A DNA stretch of 57,440 bases, taken from the NCBI GenBank assembly GCA_027083925.1, contig JALWMK010000059.1, forward strand, positions 1-57,440, given 5' to 3'. This document shows positions 45,995 through 54,976 of the stretch, piece after piece; position 1 is the stretch's first letter; each line of letters starts with the position of its first letter. The notes beneath the pieces are model-generated. The model saw only the letters and a program-made list of their open reading frames with translations. It was not told the DNA's origin and ran no database searches. The translations under genes and the position numbers were made by a program. The stretch is from Sedimenticola sp. Its GTDB lineage: Bacteria > Pseudomonadota > Gammaproteobacteria > Chromatiales > Chromatiaceae.

Positions 45995-47110
45995 TCATTT
46001 CACCCGGTTGGCCGCCTTGCCGGAATCCAGTATGGCACGAACGGCTTCAGCAGCTTCTTGCAGATTGCCATGCTTGCCCATATGTTTGAGGATCAACGCG
46101 CCAGTGTAAACCAGTGAGTCATATGTCACCCCCTGTTTTCCATTGAGTGCCTGCATCCCGGCGTCAGCAGCCGCCAGGGCGGCGTCCTTGCTGTCCACGG
46201 CAATGGCAATCTCGTCGCCCGGGCGCGCAATTTTTGGCAGATTTTCCGGCAGAGGAACCGCACGCAGGGTTTGTGTGATACCAGCCATATCCGGATGGAT
46301 GTCCACGCCGATTTCTTCTCCCCGGTCGTGGTAGCTGAAGTAGTTTCCGTCCTGCCTCAGAGAAGGAATGATGCCGCCTTCTACACCACGGACAAGCAAG
46401 GCTGAATCGAACCCGACATGGCGGGCCAGCATGGCGTAAACCGGCGGGTAGGGCTTGTGCACATAACCGCTGACAAAATGTGTCTGCTGCCTGCCAGCTA
46501 CTGGCTTGGCCAGTACCTCCACTGTGGTGAGCACCTGGCGCTTGATCATCAGGGTGCGCAGGGGAATCAGGTCATGCAGCGGCTTGCAGAAGTTGGCCTG
46601 GTCAACATAGGCCCAGCCGGTATCCGGGTTGGACAGTCGCTGGGCGGCCTGCCGGGAATCAAGGCCAACATCAACGCCTGCCGCCCGCAGCACCTGATGG
46701 TGGGTGATGCCAAATTTTGGCCCCACGGCGCTCAGGCCATGAGAGATGGGGTGCAGGCCACATTCCGCCAGCAGCGGTGAAAGAAAGGGTGCTGCTGGCA
46801 GCGTGCGGTTGTAGCCGCCATAGGGGTCGGCAATGTCGATGACGTGGTCAACCTTGGCTGTTACACCATCTACAACTTCCCGAACGCCGTCCAGTACGCC
46901 CTTGAATTCGTCACTGCTTTCCCTTTTCATGCGCAGGGCGATAAAAAAAAGTGCGGCTTGCACCGGGTGTATCTGGTCATGCAATACGGCAACGGTCGCA
47001 TCCCGGGCTTCGTCCAGGCTGATGTCCTTGGAAAGCTCTGGCCCGGTAGCAATGCGTTGCAGGATGGAATGCATGAGCATATGAGCCTGAGTGGTTTTGG
47101 TGGCAGTCAT
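45995..47110 (-). CDS. TrpD-like (glycosyltransferase family 3) protein, non-canonical
   Basis: A 371-residue protein with the anthranilate phosphoribosyltransferase fold: an all-helical N-terminal domain (DISLDEARDATVAVLHDQIHPVQAALFFIALRMK) and an alpha/beta domain. The two substrate loops are changed: GTGGD is replaced by ADPYGGYNRT, and KHGNR-type residues by SHGLSAVGPKFG. Such TrpD2/YbiB-like paralogues are not tryptophan enzymes; E. coli YbiB binds nucleic acid. No trp genes are nearby. AAGGAG lies 5 nt before the ATG. The gene precedes a small exported protein's locus on the opposite side and converges with the barrel gene. Confidence 0.82.
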   Translation of the reverse strand: MTATKTTQAHMLMHSILQRIATGPELSKDISLDEARDATVAVLHDQIHPVQAALFFIALRMKRESSDEFKGVLDGVREVVDGVTAKVDHVIDIADPYGGYNRTLPAAPFLSPLLAECGLHPISHGLSAVGPKFGITHHQVLRAAGVDVGLDSRQAAQRLSNPDTGWAYVDQANFCKPLHDLIPLRTLMIKRQVLTTVEVLAKPVAGRQQTHFVSGYVHKPYPPVYAMLARHVGFDSALLVRGVEGGIIPSLRQDGNYFSYHDRGEEIGVDIHPDMAGITQTLRAVPLPENLPKIARPGDEIAIAVDSKDAALAAADAGMQALNGKQGVTYDSLVYTGALILKHMGKHGNLQEAAEAVRAILDSGKAANRVK

Positions 47111-47138
47111 TATTGCTCCTTGAATGGGTCAGGGGTGT

Positions 47139-47444
47139 TTACTGCTCCCTGGAGGGCGATGTATTTCGTTTCAGCACCGAAGTGATTACGCGGTCGTGCT
47201 CAAAATAGACGGCAAATTTTGCATAGTCCCAGCGGCTGATCGGAGGGTCTCCGATGGGTGCGTGTTTTGTCAGGGGACTGCCGAAACGCTTTTCTACCGC
47301 GCTCATGGCGTCGCCTCGTTGCGGGCGAGGTGTATCTGCCTGCTGTTCTTCCTTCACTGCGTCAATGAGCAGCACCTGGGACAGTCCGGTAGCGGGCAAG
47401 GACAAAGAGCAGGCAAAGAGCAAGATCCATGTGTGTTTCATCAT
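47139..47444 (-). CDS. Small exported conserved protein
   Basis: A 101-residue protein with a signal peptide (TWILLFACSLSLPATGLS) and a mature domain of about 78 residues. Conserved features are RGDAMSAVEKRFGSP, GDPPISRWDYAKFAVYFEHDRVITSVL. The pattern (a variable linker, FGxP, PPIxRWxYxxFxVYFExxxVI) is known from gammaproteobacterial hypothetical proteins and looks like a BamE/SmpA-type two-strand fold. AGGA lies 6-7 nt before the ATG at 47444. It is 28 nt upstream of the TrpD-like gene on the same strand, so the two may share an mRNA. Confidence 0.8.
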   Translation of the reverse strand: MMKHTWILLFACSLSLPATGLSQVLLIDAVKEEQQADTPRPQRGDAMSAVEKRFGSPLTKHAPIGDPPISRWDYAKFAVYFEHDRVITSVLKRNTSPSREQ

Positions 47445-47526
47445 AATTTATCCTGTCTGGGAATACTGTTTCAAAATATAGCATTTGAGCTTCCACAAAG
47501 GGAGGGGGTAGCCGGTATTTGTTCAA

Positions 47527-47685
47527 CCTGAATCCGTGGGTTCATGACGGCGCATAGCGCAAGCGCTTGATCCCCGAGCGGTCCAAAAAATGCCCGCTTG
47601 ACCTGAGGGTGAGGCTAAGATGTTTTGATTCCACCGGGAAATCAATATCATACGCTCTGCATCCGCCCTGAACCCACGGATTCAG
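47527..47685. repeat. 160-bp MITE-like inverted-repeat element, copy B
   Basis: Aligned gap-free with copy A at 14769-14927, with about 11 differences in 159 positions. Ends: CCTGAATCCGTGGGTTCA and TGAACCCACGGATTCAG, a perfect 17-bp inverted pair. It has no open reading frame. The differences include both transitions and transversions, and the ends are more perfect here than in copy A. No clear target-site duplication is seen. Confidence 0.85.
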
Positions 47686-47759
47686 ATGCAATTTATTGAC
47701 CTGCAGCAGTTTTTTGCTGGCAACTATGTATTAGAATGAAGCGTATACCAGAGTACTAA

Positions 47760-47921
47760 AGGAACCTCTGATTAATTCATGACCGGTCGCTGATCGGCTG
47801 AAGTTTCCGGCTTCTGTATTACAAATCCTGGCAATAGTCCTGCTATTCCCTGCGATTTATGTCTTGAATCCGAAAATTTCATCTCGGTCATCACTCCACT
47901 CAGAATTAGTCAGGGATTCCT
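47760..47921. mobile_element. Second miniature inverted-repeat element (different family)
   Basis: AGGAACCTCTGATTAATTC (47760-47778) is matched at 16 of 19 positions by the reverse complement of GAATTAGTCAGGGATTCCT (47903-47921). The 162-bp segment between and including them contains no gene. Ends of the CTCTGATTAAT kind resemble termini of insertion sequences, so this may be an internally deleted element. It ends 18 nt before ppk2 and therefore supplies that gene's 5' leader. There is no obvious target duplication. Confidence 0.5.
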
Positions 47922-47939
47922 GAACGAGGAGTAGTTTAC

Positions 47940-48836
47940 ATGGGCAGGAAAAAGAAAAATAAGGCAACACTAAAAAAGCTGTTGAACCGCCTGAGCAATC
48001 CGCAAAAAGTGCTGGAATCCCCAAAAATCATATCCGGAAAAAAGCTGCTGCAACTCACCTACGAGCTGGGCGAATACCCGTATGCGGTGAAGATGGATCT
48101 GGAAGAGTATGAGCAGGAAAAACACCTGCTGCAAATCGAGTTGCTCAAGGTGCAAGCCTGGGTCAAGGAAGAAAGCAAGAAAATCCTGGCGTTGTTTGAA
48201 GGGCGTGATGCTGCAGGCAAGGGCGGTACCATCAAGCGTTTCATGGAGCATCTGAACCCGCGCGCCGCCCATGTGGTTGCCCTGGAGAAACCTACGGAGC
48301 GGGAGCTGGGGCAATGGTATTTTCAGCGCTATGTGCAGCAGTTGCCCACCAGGGGCGAAATCGTGCTGTTCGATCGCTCCTGGTACAACCGTGCCGGTGT
48401 GGAGCGTGTCATGGGGTTCTGTACGGATGAAGATTACCTGGAGTTCCTGCGCCAGGCTCCCCAGTTGGAACAGATGCTGGTGAATGCAGATACGATCTTC
48501 TGCAAATACTGGTTTTCTGTCAGTCGGCAGGAGCAGTTACGGCGCTTCCACTCCCGCTATCATGATCCCTTGAAGCACTGGAAACTCAGCCCCATCGATC
48601 TCCAGTCCCTGGAAAAATGGGATGACTATACCAATGCCCGCAAGGCCATGTTCTTTTATACCAATACTGCCGATGCTCCCTGGACGGTGGTGAAGTCTGA
48701 TGACAAGAAGAGAGCGCGCATCAATTGTCTGCGCGATTTCCTGCACAAACTGGACTATCCCAACAAGGATCACAATGTTGCCCGGGCACCCGATCCCCTG
48801 ATTGTCGGCCCGGTATCAAAAGCCTATAACCCTTGA
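47940..48836 (+). CDS. ppk2: Polyphosphate kinase 2
   Basis: A single-domain PPK2 of 298 residues that moves phosphate between polyphosphate and nucleotides. Walker A: FEGRDAAGKGG (about residues 84-94). Walker B/lid: LFDRSWYNRAGVERVMGFC. A basic lid segment contains RFHSRYHDPLKHWKLSP. One PPK2 domain of this length fits class I enzymes, which mainly make GTP or ATP from polyphosphate. The ATG has GAGGAG 8 nt upstream. A lysine-rich basic protein follows after 17 nt. Confidence 0.95.
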   Translation: MGRKKKNKATLKKLLNRLSNPQKVLESPKIISGKKLLQLTYELGEYPYAVKMDLEEYEQEKHLLQIELLKVQAWVKEESKKILALFEGRDAAGKGGTIKRFMEHLNPRAAHVVALEKPTERELGQWYFQRYVQQLPTRGEIVLFDRSWYNRAGVERVMGFCTDEDYLEFLRQAPQLEQMLVNADTIFCKYWFSVSRQEQLRRFHSRYHDPLKHWKLSPIDLQSLEKWDDYTNARKAMFFYTNTADAPWTVVKSDDKKRARINCLRDFLHKLDYPNKDHNVARAPDPLIVGPVSKAYNP

Positions 48837-48853
48837 CGGAGCGGAGTGCTATC

Positions 48854-49357
48854 ATGGCAAAAAAAGACAAGAAGAAGGGTAGAGAAACTGCAGCTTCCGA
48901 ACAGCTGAAAATGCTCGGCAAGCTGAAAAAGGCGATCAAGAAAGCCAAAAAGGCCGCAGCTGCAGCCCAGGAGGCGGCACAGGATGTCAGCAGGGTTTTG
49001 AGCAAGGCCCATGCTGCGGCTAAAGGTGCCCAGGCTCATGCGGAAAAAAGCCGGAAAGAACACAGTGCCTTGAAGATGCAGCTTGAGGACAAGCAAAAAT
49101 ATTCAGAAAAACAGGCAAAAAAAGCAGCTGCAAAAGCCAAAGCGAGGCGCTCGGCCACGCGCTTGAAAAAAGCGGCAAAGCAGGTTGCCAAAGAGGCCAG
49201 GAAAGCAGAAAAGAAAAAAAAGGCCTTTTCCAATCCCAAGACAGCAAAGGTAAAAAAGAACAAGGAGTCCTTGGGAAAGCTGGCCGGCAAGACGGGTAAA
49301 GCGAAACTACCTCTGAAAAAACAAAAAAGAAAACAGAGGCGCCACGGAAAAAAGTAG
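48854..49357 (+). CDS. Lysine/alanine-rich basic protein (histone H1-like)
   Basis: A 167-residue protein, extremely rich in lysine and alanine. Residues about 15-105 form a probable long helix with an Ala/Lys heptad-like pattern (KKAKKAAAAAQEAAQ, KAHAAAKGAQAHAEK). The C-terminus (about 105-167) is a highly positive disordered tail ending KQKRKQRRHGKK. It resembles AlgP/histone-H1-like proteins by composition, but low-complexity similarity is not proof of descent. GGAG is 7 nt before the ATG and the gene follows ppk2 by 17 nt, so both are probably co-transcribed. I infer a role in binding polyphosphate or DNA. Confidence 0.8.
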   Translation: MAKKDKKKGRETAASEQLKMLGKLKKAIKKAKKAAAAAQEAAQDVSRVLSKAHAAAKGAQAHAEKSRKEHSALKMQLEDKQKYSEKQAKKAAAKAKARRSATRLKKAAKQVAKEARKAEKKKKAFSNPKTAKVKKNKESLGKLAGKTGKAKLPLKKQKRKQRRHGKK

Positions 49358-49438
49358 CTATTGCCTGAAAATCTCCTGGCTGGCCTGTTGGATTTCTTTT
49401 GATGGGCCGGCTTTGCCGGGAATGGCTATAATACGCGC

Positions 49439-50689
49439 ATGTTTTATCCTCTGTCAGTCTGGATCGGCCTGCGCTATACCCGCGCAGAACGCCGGAATCA
49501 CTTCATTTCCTTTATCTCTTTCATTTCCACCATGGGGATCACCCTGGGGGTGATTGTTTTGATCACCGTGTTGTCGGTGATGAATGGATTCCACAAAGAA
49601 GTTCGTGAACGTATTCTCGGCATGGCCTCTCATGCGGATATCAATGCTGTGTCCGGCGGTGGCATGAAAAATTGGCGGCAAGCGCTGGAGCAAGCCAGGC
49701 AACATCCGAGAGTGGTAGGAGCAGCTCCTTATGTGGAAGTCATGTCCATGCTGGTGCATGGCAAGCAGGTAAGTGGTGCGCTGGTTCGTGGGGTGTTGAA
49801 AGACATGGAGCCGGGCGTTGTGGATGTGGGGCAGCATATGGAGGCGGGGTCTCTGGATGACCTGGTGCCGGGAGGCTTCAACATTGTTTTGGGGAGGGAG
49901 CTGGCGTATGCCCTGCGGGTTAAGGTGGGGGATAAAATTACCATGCTGGTGCCCAAGTTCACTTCTACCCCTGCCGGCACCATGCCGAGAACGAAGCGTT
50001 TCGTGGTTAGCGGGATCTTCAGCGTTGGTATGGGGGAATATGATCGTGGCATAGCCATGGTAGACATGCGGGATCTGGCAAAACTGTTGCGCATGGGGGA
50101 TGCGGTATCCGGTATTCGCCTCAAACTGGATGACCTGTATGCGGCAACCCAGGTTTCCAGGGAGTTGGCATCGCAGTTCAGCGGCCTGTTTCGCGTTTCT
50201 GACTGGACGGATCAACACCGGAATTTCTTTTCCGCCCTGAAGATGGAGAAGCGCATGATGGGGCTGCTGCTGTTTTTTATTGTTGTGATTGCGGCCTTCA
50301 ATATTGTTGCTACTCTGGTGATGGTTGTGGTGGACAAACGGGCGGATATTGCGATCCTCAAGACCTTTGGTGCATCGCCCCGGCAGATTATGTATATCTT
50401 CATCGTACAGGGATCCGTAATCGGACTCGTGGGCACCGTTATCGGTGTGGTGCTGGGAGTGCTGTTGGCGGTGAACGTGGAGCAGGTAGTAGGGTGGATT
50501 GAATCCTTGTTCAACGTACAGTTTATTGATCCCAGCGTGTATTACATCAGCATGTTGCCATCCCAACTACGCTGGGAGGACGTGCTGTTGGTTGGCGTTG
50601 GGTCTTTCCTCTGCAGCTTCCTCATGACGCTTTACCCTGCCTGGAATGCATATCGCACCTCTCCGGCAGAGGCGTTGCGCTATGAGTAA
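49439..50689 (+). CDS. lolC: LolC/LolE-family lipoprotein-releasing permease
   Basis: An inner-membrane permease of 416 residues. TM1 is at about residues 22-45 ([27 protein letters not shown]), then a periplasmic MacB-type domain (about 50-265). Three helices follow at about 275-300, 320-345 and 375-400, the FtsX-type end. With LolD it extracts lipoproteins from the inner membrane for transfer to LolA. Only one LolC/E gene is present here and lolE does not follow lolD, so this may be a LolF-type single permease working as a homodimer. A -10 TATAAT is at 49427-49432. The stop overlaps lolD by 8 nt. Confidence 0.93.
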   Translation: MFYPLSVWIGLRYTRAERRNHFISFISFISTMGITLGVIVLITVLSVMNGFHKEVRERILGMASHADINAVSGGGMKNWRQALEQARQHPRVVGAAPYVEVMSMLVHGKQVSGALVRGVLKDMEPGVVDVGQHMEAGSLDDLVPGGFNIVLGRELAYALRVKVGDKITMLVPKFTSTPAGTMPRTKRFVVSGIFSVGMGEYDRGIAMVDMRDLAKLLRMGDAVSGIRLKLDDLYAATQVSRELASQFSGLFRVSDWTDQHRNFFSALKMEKRMMGLLLFFIVVIAAFNIVATLVMVVVDKRADIAILKTFGASPRQIMYIFIVQGSVIGLVGTVIGVVLGVLLAVNVEQVVGWIESLFNVQFIDPSVYYISMLPSQLRWEDVLLVGVGSFLCSFLMTLYPAWNAYRTSPAEALRYE

Positions 50690-51362
50690 TCCGGTGCTGG
50701 AAAGCCTGGGGCTGCGCCGCACTTTCACAACCGGGCCGGCAGAGATACAGGTGCTGCGTGGGGTGGATCTGGCTGTAACAAAGGGAGAACAGATAGGTAT
50801 TTTGGGAGCTTCCGGTTCGGGAAAGAGCACCCTGTTGCACTGTCTTGGTGGGCTGGACGATCCGGATGAGGGAGAGGTGCTGCTTAACGGCGGGCCATTC
50901 AGCTGTTTGCCGGAAGCAAGGCGTTGCCGCCTGCGCAATCAACATCTTGGCTTTATTTACCAGTTCCACCATCTGCTGGCGGAGTTTACCGCACTGGAAA
51001 ATGTCGCCATGCCGCTATTGCTTCGGAAAATGCCGATTGCGGAAGCGGCAGAACTGGCCAGGGAAATGCTGGTGAACGTAGGCCTGAAAAACCGTATCGC
51101 CCACAAGCCATCCGAATTGTCCGGAGGTGAACGTCAGCGCACCGCCGTTGCCCGGGCGCTGGTTTCAAAACCTGATTGTATTCTGGCAGACGAGCCTACA
51201 GGCAACCTGGATCCAAAAACTGCGGCTGGAATCTACGACCTGATGCTGGAGCTGAACCGGGAGCAGGGAACCAGTTTTATCATTGTTACCCATGATTCTG
51301 GCCTGGCACAGTGCATGGATCGGGTGTTTCAGCTGGAAGACGGTTTTTTGCGCCCTTGCTGA
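50682..51362 (+). CDS. lolD: LolD lipoprotein-releasing ATPase
   Basis: An ABC ATPase of 226 residues. Walker [10 protein letters not shown] (42-50); signature [19 protein letters not shown]; Walker [16 protein letters not shown]-loop IIVTHD. Small LolD/MacB-type ATPases power release of lipoproteins by LolC/E or LolF. I chose the ATG at 50682, which overlaps the lolC-type stop by 8 nt. Its 3' end overlaps the opposing DUF2062 gene by 34 bp. Confidence 0.95.
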   Translation: MSNPVLESLGLRRTFTTGPAEIQVLRGVDLAVTKGEQIGILGASGSGKSTLLHCLGGLDDPDEGEVLLNGGPFSCLPEARRCRLRNQHLGFIYQFHHLLAEFTALENVAMPLLLRKMPIAEAAELAREMLVNVGLKNRIAHKPSELSGGERQRTAVARALVSKPDCILADEPTGNLDPKTAAGIYDLMLELNREQGTSFIIVTHDSGLAQCMDRVFQLEDGFLRPC

Positions 51363-51859
51363 CGCTTTTTGTACTGCGAGATGATATGCCAGCGCCAATA
51401 GAGGCGTATTGCCACATATCCTGTCGCCGCCAGTATGATCCCGACGACAATAGAGCCAAGGTACAGGGGCTGCCAGATTTCTCCCATGCTTTTCGTGAAC
51501 CATTCCAGCGACATCTCCACATTTCCCAGGGGTTCTTGATGGGGTAGTAGCCAAGTTCCGACCATATAGTTGAAATAAAAGATTGGCGGTATGGTGAAAG
51601 GATTGGTCAGCCACACCAGGGCAACGGAAACCGGCAGGTTCACCCGCGCAAGAATAGCGGTGGCTGCAGCGGCAATCATTTGCAGTGGCATGGGAATCAT
51701 GGCCCAGAAAAGACCGGCGGCAAAGGCACCGGATACGGAATGCCGGTTAAGATGCCACAAGTTTTGATCAAGCAAATGCCCGCCAAAAATCCGCATATGC
51801 TTGTGTTCACATAGCTTTTTTGGGTCTGGTGTGTATTGTTTGAATAGTTTTCGTGGCAT
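51329..51859 (-). CDS. DUF2062 membrane protein
   Basis: A 176-residue protein with DUF2062 signatures: [22 protein letters not shown], a helical hairpin, and [28 protein letters not shown]. Two or three membrane helices precede the final [21 protein letters not shown]. The family is widespread near comEC/lol genes in gammaproteobacteria but uncharacterised. I took the ATG at 51859 because the basic [12 protein letters not shown] end is family-like. The 3' end overlaps lolD by 34 bp, in opposite orientation. Confidence 0.88.
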   Translation of the reverse strand: MPRKLFKQYTPDPKKLCEHKHMRIFGGHLLDQNLWHLNRHSVSGAFAAGLFWAMIPMPLQMIAAAATAILARVNLPVSVALVWLTNPFTIPPIFYFNYMVGTWLLPHQEPLGNVEMSLEWFTKSMGEIWQPLYLGSIVVGIILAATGYVAIRLYWRWHIISQYKKRQQGRKKPSSS

Positions 51860-52009
51860 GAAAAAAAGCGCTGTAAAACTCACGCAGTTTGAATGATTCA
51901 TTCAAGCATGATCTGCATGACTTGGCCAGCGTAAATCAATATTGAATGTTTTGGCGCGATAGTGTTTGATTCGGTTATCTGAAGAACCGTCACAACCCAG
52001 GGAGGGATT

Positions 52010-54298
52010 GTGTTACTTGCAGCGGCAGGGTTTGCCCTTGGTGTCGTCACATTTCAGCAGCTGCCGGAGCTGCCACATGCCGGCTGGTTGCTGTTTCTGT
52101 TGCCGGTGTTGTGGTGCTGGTGGCATTTCCCCCGGACGGGGTTGCTTTGCGCTGTACTTGCAGGTTTTCTCTGGGGGCAGGCTTCTGCGCTGGCAAGCCA
52201 GCCCCGGCCTGTACCGGAATCAATGCTGGAGGATGTCGTTCTGGCATCGGGCGTCATTGAAGGCATTCCTGACAGCAATCTCCAACGCAGCCGGTTTTTC
52301 TTCCGGGCAAGCCGTTTGCAGCAGGGGGGGCTGGTGCTTTCGGGCAGCTGGCGCTTCCGTGTTTCCTGGTATGGACATGCATCCAGGCCGGTTGCAGGCG
52401 ACAAGTGGGTGTTGCCGCTGCGGCTGAAGCTGGCACACGGCTACCGCAATCCTGGAGGGTTTGACTATGCAGGATGGCTGTATGCCCGGCAAGTAATCCA
52501 TACAGGCTATGTGAAAGGCGAAGGAATTCCTGCTGGCAGGCAATTGTGGTCGTTGGATCGTCTGCGGCAAAAGCTTGCCGAGGATATTTTTCTGTCGGGT
52601 ATTTCCCATCGTTCTGCAGCGGTGCTGAGCGCGTTGGTGGTAGGAGATCGCTCCACATTGTCCCGGGAAGACAAATCGGTGTTTGCAGCTACAGGCACCA
52701 GTCATCTGATTGCCATTTCTGGCCTGCATATCGGCCTGGTTGCTGCGCTGATGTATCTTCTTGTGCAATGGGGCTGGCGCCGTATCCCTCAGCTATGCAG
52801 CCGTTGGCCTGCGAAAGTGGCGGCGGCACCTTTTGCCATGGTTGCAGCTTTGATCTACGCGGCAATGGCAGGGTTTTCCATTCCTACCCAACGTGCTTTG
52901 ATTATGCTGCTCATTGTTATGTTGGGAACCCTGTTTCGCCGCTCGGCAGAGTCGGTTCGTGTTCTTGGCCTGGCTTTGTTTGCGGTGGTACTGTGGGATC
53001 CGCTTTCGGTGATCTCAGCGGGATTCTGGTTGTCTTTTGGCGCAGTTGCGGCCATTCTGTTTCTCGCCAGCGGGGGTACGGGTCGTTTTTTCTGGTTGTG
53101 GCTGCAACCAGGAATTTTCCTGGCCCTGGCTCCTCTTCTGGTTTGGCAGCAGCTGCCGGTATCCCTATTTTCCCCGCTGGTAAATCTGCTGGCAATTCCC
53201 GTGTTTGCTATGCTGATCGTCCCGCTTTCCATGGCCGCTGTCGTATTGCAGCTGGCACATCCGGATCTTGGTCAGTTGCTGATGTCTGTTGTGGGCTGGT
53301 TGCTGGATGGGATTCTGATGCTGCTGGACGTTGTGGCGCTGTGGTCGCCAGTGTTGCATTGGGAAGCCGTTCCTGTGGGGATGCTAATGTTTCTTGGCAT
53401 GGTGGCGCTACCCGCATTATGGTTGACGATGAAATGCACTTGTCACCCATTGTGGCAGTTGTCTCTTTTCTCCATATTGCTTTTGTGCCTGACGCTCTAT
53501 GCCAAGCGGGTTTCTGCACCGCTCCCGAACCATTTTCGCTTTGTCCTCATGGATGTAGGGCAGGGCCTTTCCGTCGTGGTGCGTACCGCCCGTCATGTTC
53601 TGGTATTTGATGCGGGGCCGCGTTTTCCATCAGGATTCAATACCGGATCTGCCGTACTGCTCCCCTATTTTGAAAGCCAGGGGATCCGCAGTATTGACAA
53701 GCTGATCCTCAGCCACAGCGATGTCGATCATATTGGCGGAGCACCGGATCTGACCCAGAACCTGCCCGTCGGTGAGCGCCTGTCGGGGGAGTTGTCCGGG
53801 CTTGGGTTGAAGGAGGATGTTCGCCGCTGTCTGGCTGGTGAAATGTGGTGGTGGGATGGGGTGCGATTTGAAATCCTCTATCCGCCGGTTGGTGCTGGTC
53901 GGGAGGGCAACGATGCATCCTGTGTGCTGAAAGTGACCGCTGGCAGGCATAGTGCATTGATTGCCGGTGATGTCGAGCGCTGGGGGGAAACGTGGCTGGT
54001 CGAATTTGCGCCGGACAAGTTGAAAAGCCGGGTCGTGGTGGCGGCGCACCATGGTAGCGCCAGCTCTTCCAGCGAAAAATTTATCCGCGCTGTCCAGCCT
54101 CGTTATGTCCTGTTCGCCACGGGCAGGGCGAACCGTTGGGGATTCCCCCGCGAGGAGGTGGTAAATCGCTGGCAGGCTGTTGGCGCGAGCACCCTGAATA
54201 CCGCCGCAGAGGGTGCGATCGAGTTTAATCTGGGGGTGGATGAGGCTGGCGAGCCCCTGTCCTGGCATTCCGTTTCCAGACGCTATTGGCACAAATAG
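52010..54298 (+). CDS. comEC: ComEC/Rec2 DNA-uptake channel protein
   Basis: A 762-residue membrane protein. The N-terminal part has two hydrophobic segments and an OB-like DUF4131 domain (about 30-190), then the Competence domain (about 200-470) with a run of about eight helices starting GTSHLIAISGLHIGLVAALMY. The C-terminal metallo-beta-lactamase-like domain (about 500-762) has VGQGLSVVVRTA, FDAGPRFPSG, LSHSDVDHIGGA, IAGDVERWGE and VVAAHHGSASSSS. ComEC carries single-stranded DNA across the inner membrane. The GTG at 52010 has GGAGG 4 nt upstream. Whether the host takes up DNA depends on pilus genes not present here. Confidence 0.95.
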   Translation: MLLAAAGFALGVVTFQQLPELPHAGWLLFLLPVLWCWWHFPRTGLLCAVLAGFLWGQASALASQPRPVPESMLEDVVLASGVIEGIPDSNLQRSRFFFRASRLQQGGLVLSGSWRFRVSWYGHASRPVAGDKWVLPLRLKLAHGYRNPGGFDYAGWLYARQVIHTGYVKGEGIPAGRQLWSLDRLRQKLAEDIFLSGISHRSAAVLSALVVGDRSTLSREDKSVFAATGTSHLIAISGLHIGLVAALMYLLVQWGWRRIPQLCSRWPAKVAAAPFAMVAALIYAAMAGFSIPTQRALIMLLIVMLGTLFRRSAESVRVLGLALFAVVLWDPLSVISAGFWLSFGAVAAILFLASGGTGRFFWLWLQPGIFLALAPLLVWQQLPVSLFSPLVNLLAIPVFAMLIVPLSMAAVVLQLAHPDLGQLLMSVVGWLLDGILMLLDVVALWSPVLHWEAVPVGMLMFLGMVALPALWLTMKCTCHPLWQLSLFSILLLCLTLYAKRVSAPLPNHFRFVLMDVGQGLSVVVRTARHVLVFDAGPRFPSGFNTGSAVLLPYFESQGIRSIDKLILSHSDVDHIGGAPDLTQNLPVGERLSGELSGLGLKEDVRRCLAGEMWWWDGVRFEILYPPVGAGREGNDASCVLKVTAGRHSALIAGDVERWGETWLVEFAPDKLKSRVVVAAHHGSASSSSEKFIRAVQPRYVLFATGRANRWGFPREEVVNRWQAVGASTLNTAAEGAIEFNLGVDEAGEPLSWHSVSRRYWHK

Positions 54299-54361
54299 CC
54301 AGGAAGATTCATGTTTGTTTTAGTATGATTGGCCTCTGGGAAATAAGGAGGATGACTGGCG

Positions 54362-54976
54362 GTGTTTGAATTTATTAAAGCAGGTGGATTGTTGATGTGG
54401 CCTATCATTGCCTGCTCGGTTATTGCGATGGCGATCACCCTCGAACGGCTTTGGTCCTATCGGCGCAAGCGCGTAGTTCCTGATCATCTGTTTCCGCAAA
54501 TCTGGAAGCTGTACAAGAGCAAGGAACTGGATCGGCAGCGCATTCTGGCTATTCGGGAAAGCTCCCCCTTGGGGCGATTGCTAGCCACAGGGCTAACCAA
54601 TCTCCATCATTCCCGGGAGGTGATGAAAGAAGCCATCGAGGAAGAAGGCAGGCAGGTGGTTCACGGCCTGGAACGCTACTTGAATGCGCTGGGCACGGTT
54701 GCTGCGATAGCGCCATTATTGGGTCTTTTGGGTACAGTTTTTGGCATGATCGAGGTTTTTGCGGCGATTACCAGTGCAGGCGGAGTAGGCAATCCTGCGG
54801 TATTGGCGGGTGGCATATCCAAGGCGCTGATTACTACGGCGGCAGGCCTGTCTGTTGCCATTCCCAGTCTGATCGCCCATCGCTACCTTACCGGGCGGGT
54901 GGATGAGCTGGCAATCGCCATGGAACAGCAAGCCATCAAAATGGTGGAAGTACTGCATGGAGAGCGGGAGAAATAG
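54362..54976 (+). CDS. exbB: ExbB/TolQ-family proton-channel protein
   Basis: A 204-residue inner-membrane protein of the MotA/TolQ/ExbB family. TM1 is at 6-25 (IKAGGLLMWPIIACSVIAMAITLERLW), with later helices LGTVAAIAPLLGLLGTVFGMIEVF and ALITTAAGLSVAIPSLIAHRYL, the proton-path helices of the family. The start is a GTG at 54362; GGAGG lies 12 nt upstream. Overlapping exbD follows (1 nt). The pair upstream of lpxK is typical of gammaproteobacteria; whether it energises TonB-dependent uptake or other envelope work is not shown. Confidence 0.93.
   Translation: MFEFIKAGGLLMWPIIACSVIAMAITLERLWSYRRKRVVPDHLFPQIWKLYKSKELDRQRILAIRESSPLGRLLATGLTNLHHSREVMKEAIEEEGRQVVHGLERYLNALGTVAAIAPLLGLLGTVFGMIEVFAAITSAGGVGNPAVLAGGISKALITTAAGLSVAIPSLIAHRYLTGRVDELAIAMEQQAIKMVEVLHGEREK

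Noticed and set aside
48854-49357. Frame as antisense artefact of a hydrophobic reverse frame
   Set aside because: The reverse frames are Phe/Leu-rich mirror images of lysine codons; the forward frame has a proper ribosome-binding site and follows ppk2.
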